DNA of 64,000 nt from JAKFEW01 sp036675505 (GCA_036675505.1 JAKFEW010000156.1:32234-96233); one strand, 5' to 3'. Counted from the first letter of the stretch, positions 50,401 to 58,663 are shown. The notes: generated by a model from the letters alone, not told the origin. Translations and numbers: made by a program.

Positions 50401-50605
50401 TGATGTCCTGGTCGAGGAAAGTCTCGGGCACGCCGGCCGGCGCGTCGTCGGTGTCGATCGCCAGGAAGGCGACCACGGGCAGCTTGTCGAGCGAGCCGTA
50501 GTGCTCCACGATCAGGCGCCGGACGCGCATGATGATGTCCTTGCCGGTGCCGCCCATGCCGATGATCAAGGTGGGGTTGACGCCGGCGGCCTGCTGCTTG
50601 CTCAT
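47414..50605 (-). CDS. large tubulin-like (Tubulin_2 type) GTPase homologue
   Basis: This 1063-residue protein has an N-terminal Rossmann-like GTP fold: IIGMGGTGKDIIMRVRR at about 14-30, DTDD at 51-54 and the tubulin/FtsZ signature LCGGTGSGM (172-180). The remaining about 800 residues are helical and unassigned; the C-terminus (about 1000-1060) has a short TerB-like helical segment. Prokaryotic Tubulin_2 proteins are distinct from FtsZ; their function is poorly known. ATG at 50605 has GAGG seven bases upstream. It is divergent from the glutamate dehydrogenase gene, 100 bp apart. Confidence 0.8.
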   Translation of the reverse strand: MSKQQAAGVNPTLIIGMGGTGKDIIMRVRRLIVEHYGSLDKLPVVAFLAIDTDDAPAGVPETFLDQDISLKPEEKVILDTDNIPPILGNLAQYDYLSGWFPPDLTGIQDLKSGAKQIRALGRLAFFLGYGAVKEATLAKVKSVTDRDKAKFMIDHYGMNVDQGVNVFLVSSLCGGTGSGMTLDMAYNLKHWFKYDNLLGEVNGMLMLPGAFSGVSDRIKANGYAALKELNHYQAMGRAESAHFRAQYTSNPLDKIDQSGPPFTFCYLLGDQNKVVDSARITDLQEMVAQKIALEFTSNFARYAKSNRSNLEGVWQVTPRDPFGLPQNYLSFGLASVRFPVDRVRTALAARLGAEMVGSWLNVQGEHRGSKEQFETFLAKHKWVETAHKAPFYDFMMQASGGGSLPEHLEAWKGKVDEDLLAKTDRLKAKLTDVDAILWGHHKEMRGKTRGVGQDVQKWGEHARQVHDNMQKLRKQTEGELDKVVTEAVDDPLRGTKHALWLIDELRNTFELYREGYLQVGKIVAEDCPAEKDLNEFLGHFDPIAETMWKKVTGLASKELRTKADEFLELLERHHRIQLEIKVREVGSVMFGHFITRLGELRGRVEKVEQMLGTLRGELHALEKSVSAEILSLNYANTTYLFDAEDVSLYYAERFAEPESENKAFRQLTIELLKKRGGSLMALAGVSWASEREAFKAAILDAGGPVFSQGQQKFKLDETTVIERFFAKYPDRKKQEAVLHNLYNHANPFIHVDGKQAAHKFTMTAIQKVVGLAGADSAHPVREVQEMLKVLHAACHLAPTHVKPNPDKHMLVFIQEFGAFPLRVVKGLEGYRGYYQHYLDQHLHITKTYKEFSDLFPPDEAKLAEAQHGLTLGLALGVLTVDPEDKRTVVYHFKDKAGLPDTIELGAEEQSGITTLVGHDEARDRLLATIENIGKGAKSPDAKRTLYDGLIRYARAMEASLGTRHPRYQTQKGILGEFIKTYLMEEGGAPAAPTAAPSLAPSAEAVVSQTAFADAQGRYESLFTHFWVDKVIDAQERQVLEQTAATLGLPPEQAREIETRVKGG

Positions 50606-50636
50606 GATCTGCCTCGCTGCGGGGGATTTCGTCTCT

Positions 50637-50666
50637 TTGCTTCCATACCCACCACGCTGGTAGAAT
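50637..50666 (+). promoter_or_regulatory. candidate promoter for glutamate dehydrogenase
   Basis: TTGCTT (50637-50642) and TAGAAT (50661-50666) are separated by 18 bp, about 40 bp before the ATG. Confidence 0.45.
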
Positions 50667-50705
50667 GACGCCGCGCGACGTGGCGCCAAGCGACTGAGGA
50701 TGTTC

Positions 50706-51938
50706 ATGAGTTCCTTCGAAGAAACCAATTTTTACTTCCGCAAAGCGGCGCAAGTAATGGATCTCGGCGAGCACGTTCAGGCCCTGCTGCTCAACCCCTA
50801 CCGCGAGATCACGGTGAACATCCCGCTGGAGCTAGACAGCGGGGAGGTCCGCACCTTCACGGGCTACCGCATCCAGCACAACAAGAGCCGCGGCCCGCTC
50901 AAGGGCGGCCTGCGCTACCATCCGGCGGTCGACCTCGACGAAACCCGCTCGCTCGCCAGCCTGATGACCTGGAAGACCGCGATCGTCGACATCCCATTCG
51001 GCGGCGCGAAGGGCGGCATCACGGTCGATCCCAAGCTGCTTTCCGAGCGCGAGATCGAACGCTTGACCCGCAAGTTCATCGAGCAGATTCACGAGAGCAT
51101 CGGCCCGATGAAGGACATCCCGGCACCGGACATGAACACGAACGCCCAGATGATGGCCTACGTCATGAGCGAGTATTCGAAGTTCTACGGCCACTCGCCG
51201 GCGGTCGTCACCGGCAAGCCGCTGGATCTGCACGGATCGGAAGGCCGTGAGGAGGCCACCGGTCGCGGCGTCATGATTGTTGCCGAACAGGCCCTCGAGA
51301 CGATGGGCCGCTTGATCGCAGGCAGCACCTTTGTGGTGCAAGGTTTCGGCAACGTCGGCTCGCACGCCTGCCGGCTGATCGCCGAGCAAGGTGGCAAGAT
51401 CGTCGCCACCAGCGACATGTACGGCGGCATCACCAACAAGGACGGGCTCGACATCCAGGCACTGGTCCAGCACATGGCCAAGCACAAGACCCTTAAAGGG
51501 TTCCCGGGCGCCGAAGAAATCAGCAACGAGGACCTGTTGTTGCTCGAGTGCGATGTCCTGATTCCCGCCGCGCTCGGCCACGTCCTCACCGCTGACAACG
51601 CTGCCGACGTCCGGGCCAAGTTGATCGTGGAAGCAGCCAACGCACCCACCACACCTCAGGCAGATGAAATTTTCGAAAAGAGGGGTATCATGGTGGTACC
51701 CGATATTCTCGCCAACGCCGGCGGGGTGACGGTGTCGTACTTCGAGTGGACCCAGAACATCCAGCAGTTCAGCTGGGAGCTCGACAAGGTCAACACGGAG
51801 CTTCGGCGGATCATGTTGAAGGCCTTCCTGACGGTCTACAAGGTGGCTACGGAAAAGAAGCTGAGCATGCGCACGGCCGCTTTCATCGTAGGCATCGGGC
51901 GCGTAGGCAAGGCCACGGTGTTGCAGGGCATCGCGTAA
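50706..51938 (+). CDS. gdhA: Glu/Leu/Phe/Val dehydrogenase family (glutamate dehydrogenase)
   Basis: This 410-residue protein matches NAD(P)-dependent glutamate dehydrogenase: GPLKGGLRYHP, PFGGAKGGI (active-site Lys) and the nucleotide loop GFGNVGSHA. It interconverts glutamate and 2-oxoglutarate plus ammonia. Length is normal for the short hexameric class. I prefer ATG 50706, six bases after GAGG, over the ATG at 50700. A cNMP-binding gene follows 55 bp downstream. Substrate specificity cannot be set from sequence. Confidence 0.93.
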   Translation: MSSFEETNFYFRKAAQVMDLGEHVQALLLNPYREITVNIPLELDSGEVRTFTGYRIQHNKSRGPLKGGLRYHPAVDLDETRSLASLMTWKTAIVDIPFGGAKGGITVDPKLLSEREIERLTRKFIEQIHESIGPMKDIPAPDMNTNAQMMAYVMSEYSKFYGHSPAVVTGKPLDLHGSEGREEATGRGVMIVAEQALETMGRLIAGSTFVVQGFGNVGSHACRLIAEQGGKIVATSDMYGGITNKDGLDIQALVQHMAKHKTLKGFPGAEEISNEDLLLLECDVLIPAALGHVLTADNAADVRAKLIVEAANAPTTPQADEIFEKRGIMVVPDILANAGGVTVSYFEWTQNIQQFSWELDKVNTELRRIMLKAFLTVYKVATEKKLSMRTAAFIVGIGRVGKATVLQGIA

Positions 51939-51993
51939 CGTTGCGCGAGCCAGGAAGCCCTAAAAGTCGGACGATGAGGTCCGACGACCTTCG

Positions 51994-52557
51994 ATGACGA
52001 AAGGGGAACGAGAGGCCATGGAGATGACCTTGGTGCCTGTCGAATTTTACGACCTCGCGATTTTCAAGGGCATGGGCCGCGACGAGGTCGATGCCATCGG
52101 TCGCTTGGCCAACCCGATGAACTTCTCGAAGGGCGATATGCTCTTCCAGGAGAAGAACTCGGCCAATTACCTGGACATCATCTGGGAAGGCGCCGTCGAG
52201 ATCCGCAAGAACGACAAGGACGGCGACGCCCGCGTGATCACGGTGATCAATGCCCCCGGCGTGATCGGCGAGATGAGCCTGATGAGCGGCCAGACCCGCT
52301 CTTGCACCGGCATCGCGGTCACCGACGTGAAGCTCTATCGCATCCGCCGCGAAGACTTCATGGCCCAGATCGAGCGCGGCAGCCTGGCGGCCCACAAGGT
52401 CGTCTTCAACCTCGCCCAGGTGATGAGCGCCCGGCTGCGCTCGGTCGACGAGAAGCTCGTCGACCTGCTCAACCAGCAAGACGAGGTGACGGTGGTCGTT
52501 CAGGACAACGAGTTCTCGGACTTCCGCAAGAAGCTCTTCACGGAGTGGGCTTTTTAG
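51994..52557 (+). CDS. cyclic-nucleotide-binding domain protein without HTH
   Basis: This 187-residue protein has one cNMP-binding fold (about residues 20-135, with FSKGDMLFQEKNSANYLDIIWEGAVEIRKND and GVIGEMSLMSGQTRSCTGIAVTDVKLYRI). The expected C-terminal winged helix of Crp/Fnr proteins is absent; only a short helical tail follows. It is therefore probably a sensor acting on a partner rather than a transcription factor. A strong terminator follows. Confidence 0.88.
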   Translation: MTKGEREAMEMTLVPVEFYDLAIFKGMGRDEVDAIGRLANPMNFSKGDMLFQEKNSANYLDIIWEGAVEIRKNDKDGDARVITVINAPGVIGEMSLMSGQTRSCTGIAVTDVKLYRIRREDFMAQIERGSLAAHKVVFNLAQVMSARLRSVDEKLVDLLNQQDEVTVVVQDNEFSDFRKKLFTEWAF

Positions 52558-52565
52558 CGACTTTC

Positions 52566-52654
52566 GAGATTTGGGTTGTGAGTTTTGAGTTGAGGGCCCC
52601 GTCACCGTTGGTGACGGGGCCCTCGGCCTTTCGTGAACTCAAAACCCAAATCTC
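52566..52654 (+). terminator. terminator hairpin nested in a 19-bp inverted repeat
   Basis: A perfect 15-bp stem (52592-52606 with 52610-52624, 3-nt loop) is flanked by 19-bp inverted repeats (52566-52584 and 52636-52654, one mismatch) of AT-rich GAGATTTGGGTT type. AGTTTTGAGTT-like sequence is also repeated on both sides. The whole could fold into a long stem. It lies between convergent genes. Confidence 0.8.
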
Positions 52655-52674
52655 AAAACTCAAAACTGCGCCAG

Positions 52675-53541
52675 CTAGTATTGCCCCGTGATCATGTCGA
52701 TCGTCGTCATCTCGCCCTTGCGGTAATGCCCCTTCACGCCGGCGAAGACCGACACGACACCCACGGCGCCGATGCCGAAGAGCACGATCGAGGCCATCGT
52801 CTGGAGGAAGCCGTTCACGGCGTTGCCGAGCGCGCCGCCGACGGTCTTGAGGAAGCCGCCCGCCGCCGCGCCTGCGGCCGGGGCCGCCGCGGCTGCTGCA
52901 GGGGCGGCCGTGCCCTTGAGGGCCGCCGCCGCGACAAAGGAGCCGATCGCCGTCGTCACCAGGCCGCTCACGCTCTTGCTCGCCTCGTTGCCGAAGGACG
53001 AGAGCAGGACGTTGTGCAGCCAGCGCCAGGTCGAGGTCATGCCCTGGTAGAACGTGTTGTTCTCGTCGTCGACGTGGAGGACCTCGATGCTCTGCGTCCT
53101 GCCGCCCACGTTCGCCCGGCCCAGGTAGCCGACGCGCACGTCCTGGAAGCGCGACTTCTCAGCGAACAACACGTAGACCTTCTTGTCCTCGCCCAAGAAG
53201 TAGATCTCGTCGTAGCCGTTGTCCTTCGTCAGGCCGGCCGCCTTCGCGATGATCTCCTTCAGGTTTTGGTCCGTGATGGCGACGCCGGCCTTGACCTCGC
53301 GGATCTCGCCGAAGCCCACGGCCTTGCCGAAGCGCTGGTTGCCGATCTGCAGGGTATCGCCCGCGATCGCGCCGGCCTGGCGCGAGGCGGCCGGGAAGAA
53401 GTCCTTCGACGGGTCGACCCGCGGCGCGAAAGGCGCAGGCGAGGTCAGAGGCCCGTTAGCGGCGGGTGGGGTCTGGCCCATCAGGCGATCGACGAGGGTG
53501 CCGAAACCGTTGATGGGTGCATTGGCGGCAGGCGAAGTCAT
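52675..53541 (-). CDS. hypothetical protein with C-terminal membrane segments
   Basis: This 288-residue protein has a disordered N-terminus, a domain (about 70-165, GYDEIYFLGEDKKVYVLFAEKSRFQDVRVGYLGR) and an Ala-rich hydrophobic C-terminal half with two or three possible helices (about 195-275). I recognise no family. GGAG lies eight bases upstream of the ATG at 53541. It is convergent with the cNMP-binding gene. Confidence 0.65.
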   Translation of the reverse strand: MTSPAANAPINGFGTLVDRLMGQTPPAANGPLTSPAPFAPRVDPSKDFFPAASRQAGAIAGDTLQIGNQRFGKAVGFGEIREVKAGVAITDQNLKEIIAKAAGLTKDNGYDEIYFLGEDKKVYVLFAEKSRFQDVRVGYLGRANVGGRTQSIEVLHVDDENNTFYQGMTSTWRWLHNVLLSSFGNEASKSVSGLVTTAIGSFVAAAALKGTAAPAAAAAAPAAGAAAGGFLKTVGGALGNAVNGFLQTMASIVLFGIGAVGVVSVFAGVKGHYRKGEMTTIDMITGQY

Positions 53542-53674
53542 CGACGGAGCTCCAGGACGAGGGGCGGACGTACCACCGGTCTTGTCGCGGGAGGCCCGCA
53601 TTCGCTTACGCGGTAGCCGTTAAGGGTGCCTTAAGTTCTGCCGAAAAATGGCCTAAGAGAGGGCCGGCCGGGGG

Positions 53675-54004
53675 TCAGGACTTCCTGATGGCCTCGTCCG
53701 GCACCAGCAAGCGCGCGACGACCGTGCCCGCGGCGACCGCGTCGACGATCGCCGGCACGTCGTCGGGCGTCACCTTGCCGTACCAAACGCCTTCGGGATA
53801 GACCACCACGGTGGGCCCCCAGGTGCAGGTATCGAGGCAGGTCGAGCCGTCGAATTCGATCTCGGCGCGCACCCCACGCGCCGAGATCTCTTTTTTGAAG
53901 GCCTTGAGCACGGCCTCGGAGCCGCGTGCCTTGCAGCAGCCGCGCGGGTTGTCGGCGTCGCGCTCGTTCTGGCATACGAAGATGTGATGTTGGGGGCGCG
54001 GCAT
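53675..54004 (-). CDS. thioredoxin-like [2Fe-2S] ferredoxin
   Basis: This 109-residue protein has the thioredoxin-like ferredoxin pattern: HIFVCQNERDADNPRGCCKARGS (Cys11, Cys23, Cys24) and later STCLDTCTWGPTVVVYPEGVWYG with two more Cys. It probably carries a [2Fe-2S] cluster as an electron carrier. The gene lies 6 bp after the 92-residue protein gene and belongs to the minus-strand run with dapF. Confidence 0.88.
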   Translation of the reverse strand: MPRPQHHIFVCQNERDADNPRGCCKARGSEAVLKAFKKEISARGVRAEIEFDGSTCLDTCTWGPTVVVYPEGVWYGKVTPDDVPAIVDAVAAGTVVARLLVPDEAIRKS

Positions 54005-54010
54005 GGTGCG

Positions 54011-54289
54011 TTACGGCTGGATCAAGGCGTCGTAGTCTTCCGCGAGCGCGGCCTCGAGCTGGGCCCGGTCGCGCGTGTAGGCCTTCTTGACCTCCGCGGG
54101 CAGGCCGGCACCTGCGAGAGCATCGAACACATGGCGCTCGCTGCCGCCGAGCTCCACGAGGCCGCGGTACACCACCTGCGTGCCGGGCTCGAGCGTGAAG
54201 GGCTCGCTCATCAGGCCCACGTCGGGGTGGACGGTGAGGGGCTTGGTGACCTGGTAGACGCGGTCCACCTGGAAGTTGAAAGTCGCCAT
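54011..54289 (-). CDS. small hypothetical protein
   Basis: This 92-residue soluble protein starts MATFNFQVDRVYQVTKPLTV and has a beta-rich first half and helical second half. I recognise no family. Its position between dapF and the ferredoxin gene, with gaps of 15 and 6 bp, suggests cotranscription. Confidence 0.65.
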   Translation of the reverse strand: MATFNFQVDRVYQVTKPLTVHPDVGLMSEPFTLEPGTQVVYRGLVELGGSERHVFDALAGAGLPAEVKKAYTRDRAQLEAALAEDYDALIQP

Positions 54290-54304
54290 GGCTGGTCTCC
54301 GGTT

Positions 54305-55192
54305 CTAGGACGTCGGCGGCGAATGCTGGATGGCGGGCGCCGCGGCTTCGCGGCGCTCGAGCGGGAGGGTGACTTCGCCCGTGAACACGGGGTCGGCCGG
54401 GCCGGTGAGCCACACATGGTCGTCTTCCGCCCAACGGATCGCGAGTGGCCCGCCGGGCACGTGGATCACGGCTTCACGTTCCATTCGGCCGGCCAGCACG
54501 CCGGCCACGAGCGCGGCGCAGGCACCGGTGCCGCACGCCAGCGTGGCGCCCGAGCCGCGCTCCCAGACGCGCATGTTGGCGTGGCGCGGTCCCATCACCT
54601 GCATGAACTCCACGTTCGTGCGGTCGGGGAACATCTCGTGGCGCTCGATCCGCGGCCCCCAATCCTTGAGGGGAACTTTGTCGACGTCGGGCACGAAGAT
54701 CACGGCGTGCGGGTTGCCCATCGAGACGGCCGTGACGAGCACGGTGCCGAAGCCCGCGCCGAGTGGTTCCTCGACGACCCGCTCGTCCGGCGGTCCGACC
54801 ATCGGGATTTCCGCGCGCGTGAGGCGGGGCACGCCCATGTCGACGCGCACCTGCAGGTCGGGCAACACCTCGGGCCGGATGACGCCCGCGCCGGTCTCGA
54901 TCGCGAACTCGCCCTGGCCGACGCGGCCTGTGTCGTAGAGGTAGCGGGCCAGGCAGCGGATGCCATTGCCGCACATCTCGGGCTCCGAGCCGTCGGCATT
55001 CAGCACGCGCATCGCGAAGGGCGCCTGTTCGCCGCGGCTGAGTAGAAGGACGCCGTCCGCGCCGATGCCGTAGTGGCGATCGCACAGGAAGGTCGCGACG
55101 AGGGGCCAATCGACCACCGGCAGGCCGTCGAAGCCATCGATCAGGACGAAATCGTTGCCAGTGCCCTGATACTTGGCGAAGTGCAGCTTCAT
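54305..55192 (-). CDS. dapF: diaminopimelate epimerase
   Basis: This 295-residue enzyme converts LL- to meso-diaminopimelate for lysine and peptidoglycan. Both catalytic Cys are present: Cys74 in MCGNGIRC and Cys220 in ACGTGAC. FAKYQGTGNDFVLID at the N-terminus is diagnostic. I chose the ATG at 55192 because GAGGGG is nine bases upstream, while it abuts the alternative ATG at 55201. Confidence 0.96.
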   Translation of the reverse strand: MKLHFAKYQGTGNDFVLIDGFDGLPVVDWPLVATFLCDRHYGIGADGVLLLSRGEQAPFAMRVLNADGSEPEMCGNGIRCLARYLYDTGRVGQGEFAIETGAGVIRPEVLPDLQVRVDMGVPRLTRAEIPMVGPPDERVVEEPLGAGFGTVLVTAVSMGNPHAVIFVPDVDKVPLKDWGPRIERHEMFPDRTNVEFMQVMGPRHANMRVWERGSGATLACGTGACAALVAGVLAGRMEREAVIHVPGGPLAIRWAEDDHVWLTGPADPVFTGEVTLPLERREAAAPAIQHSPPTS

Positions 55193-55219
55193 GGCGATCA
55201 TCCCCTCAGGGAGACGATC

Positions 55220-56290
55220 TTACTGCCCGATGTGGAATTCCGCCAGGGTGCGCGTGGATTCTTCCTCCACGACGATCGGGATCTCTCGGTTCTTGTCCGA
55301 ATAAGGAAAGAAGTCCTGGTGCAGGTGGATCTTCGAGACCTCGCGCACAGGGCCGACGCCCTGGACGATCCAGGTGGTCGTCTCGATCGTGCCGTGATCC
55401 GTCACGAGGCGGCCGTTCTTCAACAACTGCGTGCCGCCGAACACGTTGCCCCTGCCGACCACGCGGTAGGCCTCGGGGTAGGCGCCGGCCGGCGTCGTGA
55501 TCGGCTCCACGCCGGCGACCTCCATCTTGGCCACCTGGCCGAGGCCGAGGCGGTAGAAGGGCCCGATCACCCAGGTCTGACCGACCGAGAGCTCCTGCGG
55601 CCAGAGACGCGGCGGCTCCGTGATGCGCTCGTCCTGCACCGGCGGCGAGAGGTTCGGGTCTTCCATGGTCTGGCCGACCAGGTAGTAACCGTCCGCGCGG
55701 CCCTCGATGCGGTGGCGCAGCTTCACCTCGGTGGCGGGGCGGCCGGGCGTGCGCTCGTTGATGACCTCGAGCAGGTTCATGGCCGTCGAGCCCTCGGCGG
55801 CGCCTGTGACGTTCTCGCGCACCGTGCCCTTCGAGCCGACGGTCTCGCGCCGCTCCATCTTGGTGCCGTGCCGGATCCAGGTGGTGCGGATGCTGTCGAG
55901 GTCGTAGCGGCGGTGGGTGCCTGGCTTGAGCGGCATCAGGCGATCGATGTTGACGCCGAGGGCGCCGACCATGCCGGAGGCCGTGCCGTGCGCGCCGGTC
56001 ATGTTGGTGCCGCCCCCGTCGTCCCCGTGGCCGGGGCGATCGTCCCAGTAGGCGCGCGTGAACGAGATGCCGTCGATCGATCGGACCTGGTCGTTGGGGA
56101 CCAGGCGCATGTCGTTGTCCGGCGTCACGACCACCAGGTGGGTGTAGGTGTAATGGAGGCGGTCCGCCTCGACCGAGGTGCCGTCCTTGAGCACGACCGT
56201 GGAGGCAGCAGCGGGCGCCGCGAGGGCCACGAAGGCCGCGAGGCCGGCCACCAGGCCGGTGAGCGATTTCTTGATTGCGGGAGCGCGCAT
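55220..56290 (-). CDS. secreted protein with TapB/DUF3108-like beta domain
   Basis: This 356-residue protein has a signal peptide (to AAPAAAS), an N-terminal STVVLKDGTSVEADRLHYTY strand segment and a C-terminal beta-rich region with TTWIVQGVGPVREV, which resembles the WxxxGVG motif of DUF3108/TapB-type proteins. Function unknown; probably periplasmic. It lies 27 bp upstream of dapF and 92 bp downstream of miaA. Confidence 0.65.
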   Translation of the reverse strand: MRAPAIKKSLTGLVAGLAAFVALAAPAAASTVVLKDGTSVEADRLHYTYTHLVVVTPDNDMRLVPNDQVRSIDGISFTRAYWDDRPGHGDDGGGTNMTGAHGTASGMVGALGVNIDRLMPLKPGTHRRYDLDSIRTTWIRHGTKMERRETVGSKGTVRENVTGAAEGSTAMNLLEVINERTPGRPATEVKLRHRIEGRADGYYLVGQTMEDPNLSPPVQDERITEPPRLWPQELSVGQTWVIGPFYRLGLGQVAKMEVAGVEPITTPAGAYPEAYRVVGRGNVFGGTQLLKNGRLVTDHGTIETTTWIVQGVGPVREVSKIHLHQDFFPYSDKNREIPIVVEEESTRTLAEFHIGQ

Positions 56291-56382
56291 GGGGGCCATC
56301 CTCGACATAGTCGGAGTCACGTCGCGCATGGTAGATCGTTCGGCGCTTCCGGGGAAGTGACGTGCGTACGGCGGCACGCTCC

Positions 56383-57363
56383 TCATGCGCGGGCCCAGTC
56401 CCGCAGCCACGCATCCGCCTCCGCGAAGAGCGCATCGTCGGGGGTGTCCGGCTGGCGGATCAGCCAGCGGATGCGGGCATCGGCCCGGAACCAGGTGAGC
56501 TGGCGCTTGGCGTAGTTCCGCGTGTGCTGCGCCATCAGGGCGATCGCCTCGTCCAGGCTGCGCTCCCCACGCAGGTGCGCGCCCAGCTCCGCGTAGCCGA
56601 GCGTCGAGAGCAACGGCAGGTCCCAGCCCCAGCGCGCGGCGAGGTCGCGCACCTCGTCGAGGAAGCCGGCCTCGATCATGGCCATCACGCGGGCGTCGAT
56701 GCGCTGGTAAAGGTAGGTGCGCGGCGCAGCCACGCCGATCACCAGGAGCCTGTAGGGGCAAGGCGTGGTGCGCTGGAACTCGCCGATCGGGCGCCCGGTC
56801 AGCCGGTAGACCTCCAGCGCGCGCACGACGCGGAACCGGTCGTTGGGGTGCAAGCGCGCCGCGGCCTCCGGATCGACCTCGGCGAGCGCCGCGTGCGGGT
56901 CCGGCAGCGCGGCGAGCGCGGCGCGCAGGGCCGGGTCGGGCGCCTGGGGCGGGATGGTCAGGCCGTCGAGCAGCGCGCGGACGTACAGGCCGGTGCCGCC
57001 GACCAGGAACGGCAGGTAGCCTTCCGCGCGCCGGCGGGCGATCGCCGCCGCCGCGTCGGCCTGGAAGTCCGAGACCGTGTAGACCCGCGTGGGTGGCACG
57101 AAGCTCACGAGGTCGTGCGGCACGCGCGCGCGCTCGGCGGCGGTGGGCGTGGCGGTGCCGATGTCGAAGCCTTCGTAAATTTGCCGCGAGTCGGCGCTGA
57201 TGATCGCGCCGCGGTTCGCCTCGGCGAGCCGCAGCGCGAGATCGCTCTTGCCCACGCCGGTAGGCCCCACGACGACCACGAGCGGCGGGCCGGCCGGATC
57301 GCCCTGCACGAGGCGCTCGGGGGGGGGCGGGAAGACGTCGTAAGGGGGTTTGATCCTCGCCAT
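56383..57363 (-). CDS. miaA: tRNA dimethylallyltransferase
   Basis: This 326-residue enzyme adds a dimethylallyl group to A37 of tRNAs that read U-starting codons. The P-loop GPTGVGKS (33-40), IISADSRQIYEGFDIGTATPT and FLVGGTGLYVRALLDG motifs are complete. It has a run of eight C (G on the plus strand) near codons 12-14, PPPP, a possible slippage site. RBS is weak. Confidence 0.95.
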   Translation of the reverse strand: MARIKPPYDVFPPPPERLVQGDPAGPPLVVVVGPTGVGKSDLALRLAEANRGAIISADSRQIYEGFDIGTATPTAAERARVPHDLVSFVPPTRVYTVSDFQADAAAAIARRRAEGYLPFLVGGTGLYVRALLDGLTIPPQAPDPALRAALAALPDPHAALAEVDPEAAARLHPNDRFRVVRALEVYRLTGRPIGEFQRTTPCPYRLLVIGVAAPRTYLYQRIDARVMAMIEAGFLDEVRDLAARWGWDLPLLSTLGYAELGAHLRGERSLDEAIALMAQHTRNYAKRQLTWFRADARIRWLIRQPDTPDDALFAEADAWLRDWARA

Positions 57364-57469
57364 GTGCGCATGGTAGGCCGCCTGGCCCGCGGACGCAACG
57401 ACCCGACCGGGGGTTTCCCGCCTGCGCGCGCGTGGTATGTAGGGTGACAGAACGAGGTAGCCCGCGCCC

Positions 57470-58645
57470 ATGAGCGTGACCGACGAGCCGATCTCTCCCC
57501 CTCCGCGCCGTCGCGCGACGGACCGGCTCGCCCTCGCCCAGCCGATCGCCGCGGAATTGCGCCTGGGCGACCTGGTCGCGCCGGGCCCCACGCTCCACGC
57601 CACGGACAGCCTCGGCCGCGCGCTGCGCGCCTTCGCCACGAGCGGCCAATCGCTGTTGCCGGTGGTCGAGGGCGACGCCCTGGTGGGCGTGCTCGCCGAA
57701 CAGGACGTGGTGGACTGGGTCGGCGACCAGGCGGGCTCGTTGACCTACCTCGCCCCCCGCGCCGCGCGCGATGCGATGGTCCTACACGTGATGCGGCCGA
57801 GCCCGGTGGTGGGCTACGCCGATGAGCCGCTCGCGGCCGTGTTGCCGCACTTCGAGCGCCGCCGGCTCGAGGCGGTGCCGGTGCTCGACACGCTCGAACG
57901 CTTCGTCGGCATGCTGCCCCGCGTGCTCGCGCTCGAGGCGTTGACCCATACCCTGCGGCCCGAGCGCGTCGGTGGCATGGCCACGCCTTTCGGCCTGTTC
58001 CTCACCACCGGCAACCAGCGGGCCGGCGTGGGCGCCCTGGCGCTCGCAGCCACTGGCGCCCTGGTCGTGGCCCTGAACGAGGCGATCATGCAGGGCCTCG
58101 CCTTCGCCCAGCGGGCCGCGGGCGTGCGCCTCGAGCCTTCGCTCACGGCGGTGGCCGCGCTGGCCGCCTTCCTGGTCCTGCTGCGCCTCTCGCCGGTGGC
58201 CGGCTTGCATGCGGCCGAGCACCAGGTGGTCAATGCGATCGAGCGCGGCGAAACGCTCGACGCCGAGACCGTGAATGCGATGCCACGAGAGCATCCGCGC
58301 TGCGGGACCAACCTGCTGGCCCTTTTGTTCGGGGTGCAGCTTCTGGTACCCTTGATCGGGCGGGATCCTTTCTGGCTCTTGCCTGCCGCCGTCGTCCTCC
58401 TCCTGGGCTGGCGACGGATGGGTGGGTTCTTGCAGCGATGGTTCACGACACGGCCGGCCAGTCCGCGCCACGTCCGGGCCGGACTGCGGGCCGGTGAGTC
58501 GCTGTTACGCGCCTATGCCGAACGACCGGCTTATCGCGCCGGGCGCTGGCAACGGGTCTGGAACCTGGGCATCTTGCAAGTTCTTTCGGGCGGCTTCCTC
58601 GCCATAGGGGCATTGGAGCTGGTCCACCAAGCGCTCGTGCGCTGA
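57470..58645 (+). CDS. CBS-domain / DUF1385 membrane fusion protein
   Basis: This 391-residue protein has two CBS-like domains (about residues 25-160) and a C-terminal DUF1385 membrane domain with LHAAEHQVVNAIERGETLDAETVNAM and HPRCGTNLL. DUF1385 proteins are usually shorter and stand alone; the fusion to a nucleotide-sensing pair is uncommon to my knowledge. Function of DUF1385 is unknown. It is followed 18 bp later by the M50 protease gene. Confidence 0.8.
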   Translation: MSVTDEPISPPPRRRATDRLALAQPIAAELRLGDLVAPGPTLHATDSLGRALRAFATSGQSLLPVVEGDALVGVLAEQDVVDWVGDQAGSLTYLAPRAARDAMVLHVMRPSPVVGYADEPLAAVLPHFERRRLEAVPVLDTLERFVGMLPRVLALEALTHTLRPERVGGMATPFGLFLTTGNQRAGVGALALAATGALVVALNEAIMQGLAFAQRAAGVRLEPSLTAVAALAAFLVLLRLSPVAGLHAAEHQVVNAIERGETLDAETVNAMPREHPRCGTNLLALLFGVQLLVPLIGRDPFWLLPAAVVLLLGWRRMGGFLQRWFTTRPASPRHVRAGLRAGESLLRAYAERPAYRAGRWQRVWNLGILQVLSGGFLAIGALELVHQALVR

Positions 58646-58663
58646 GAGGGGTCTTCGAACAAC

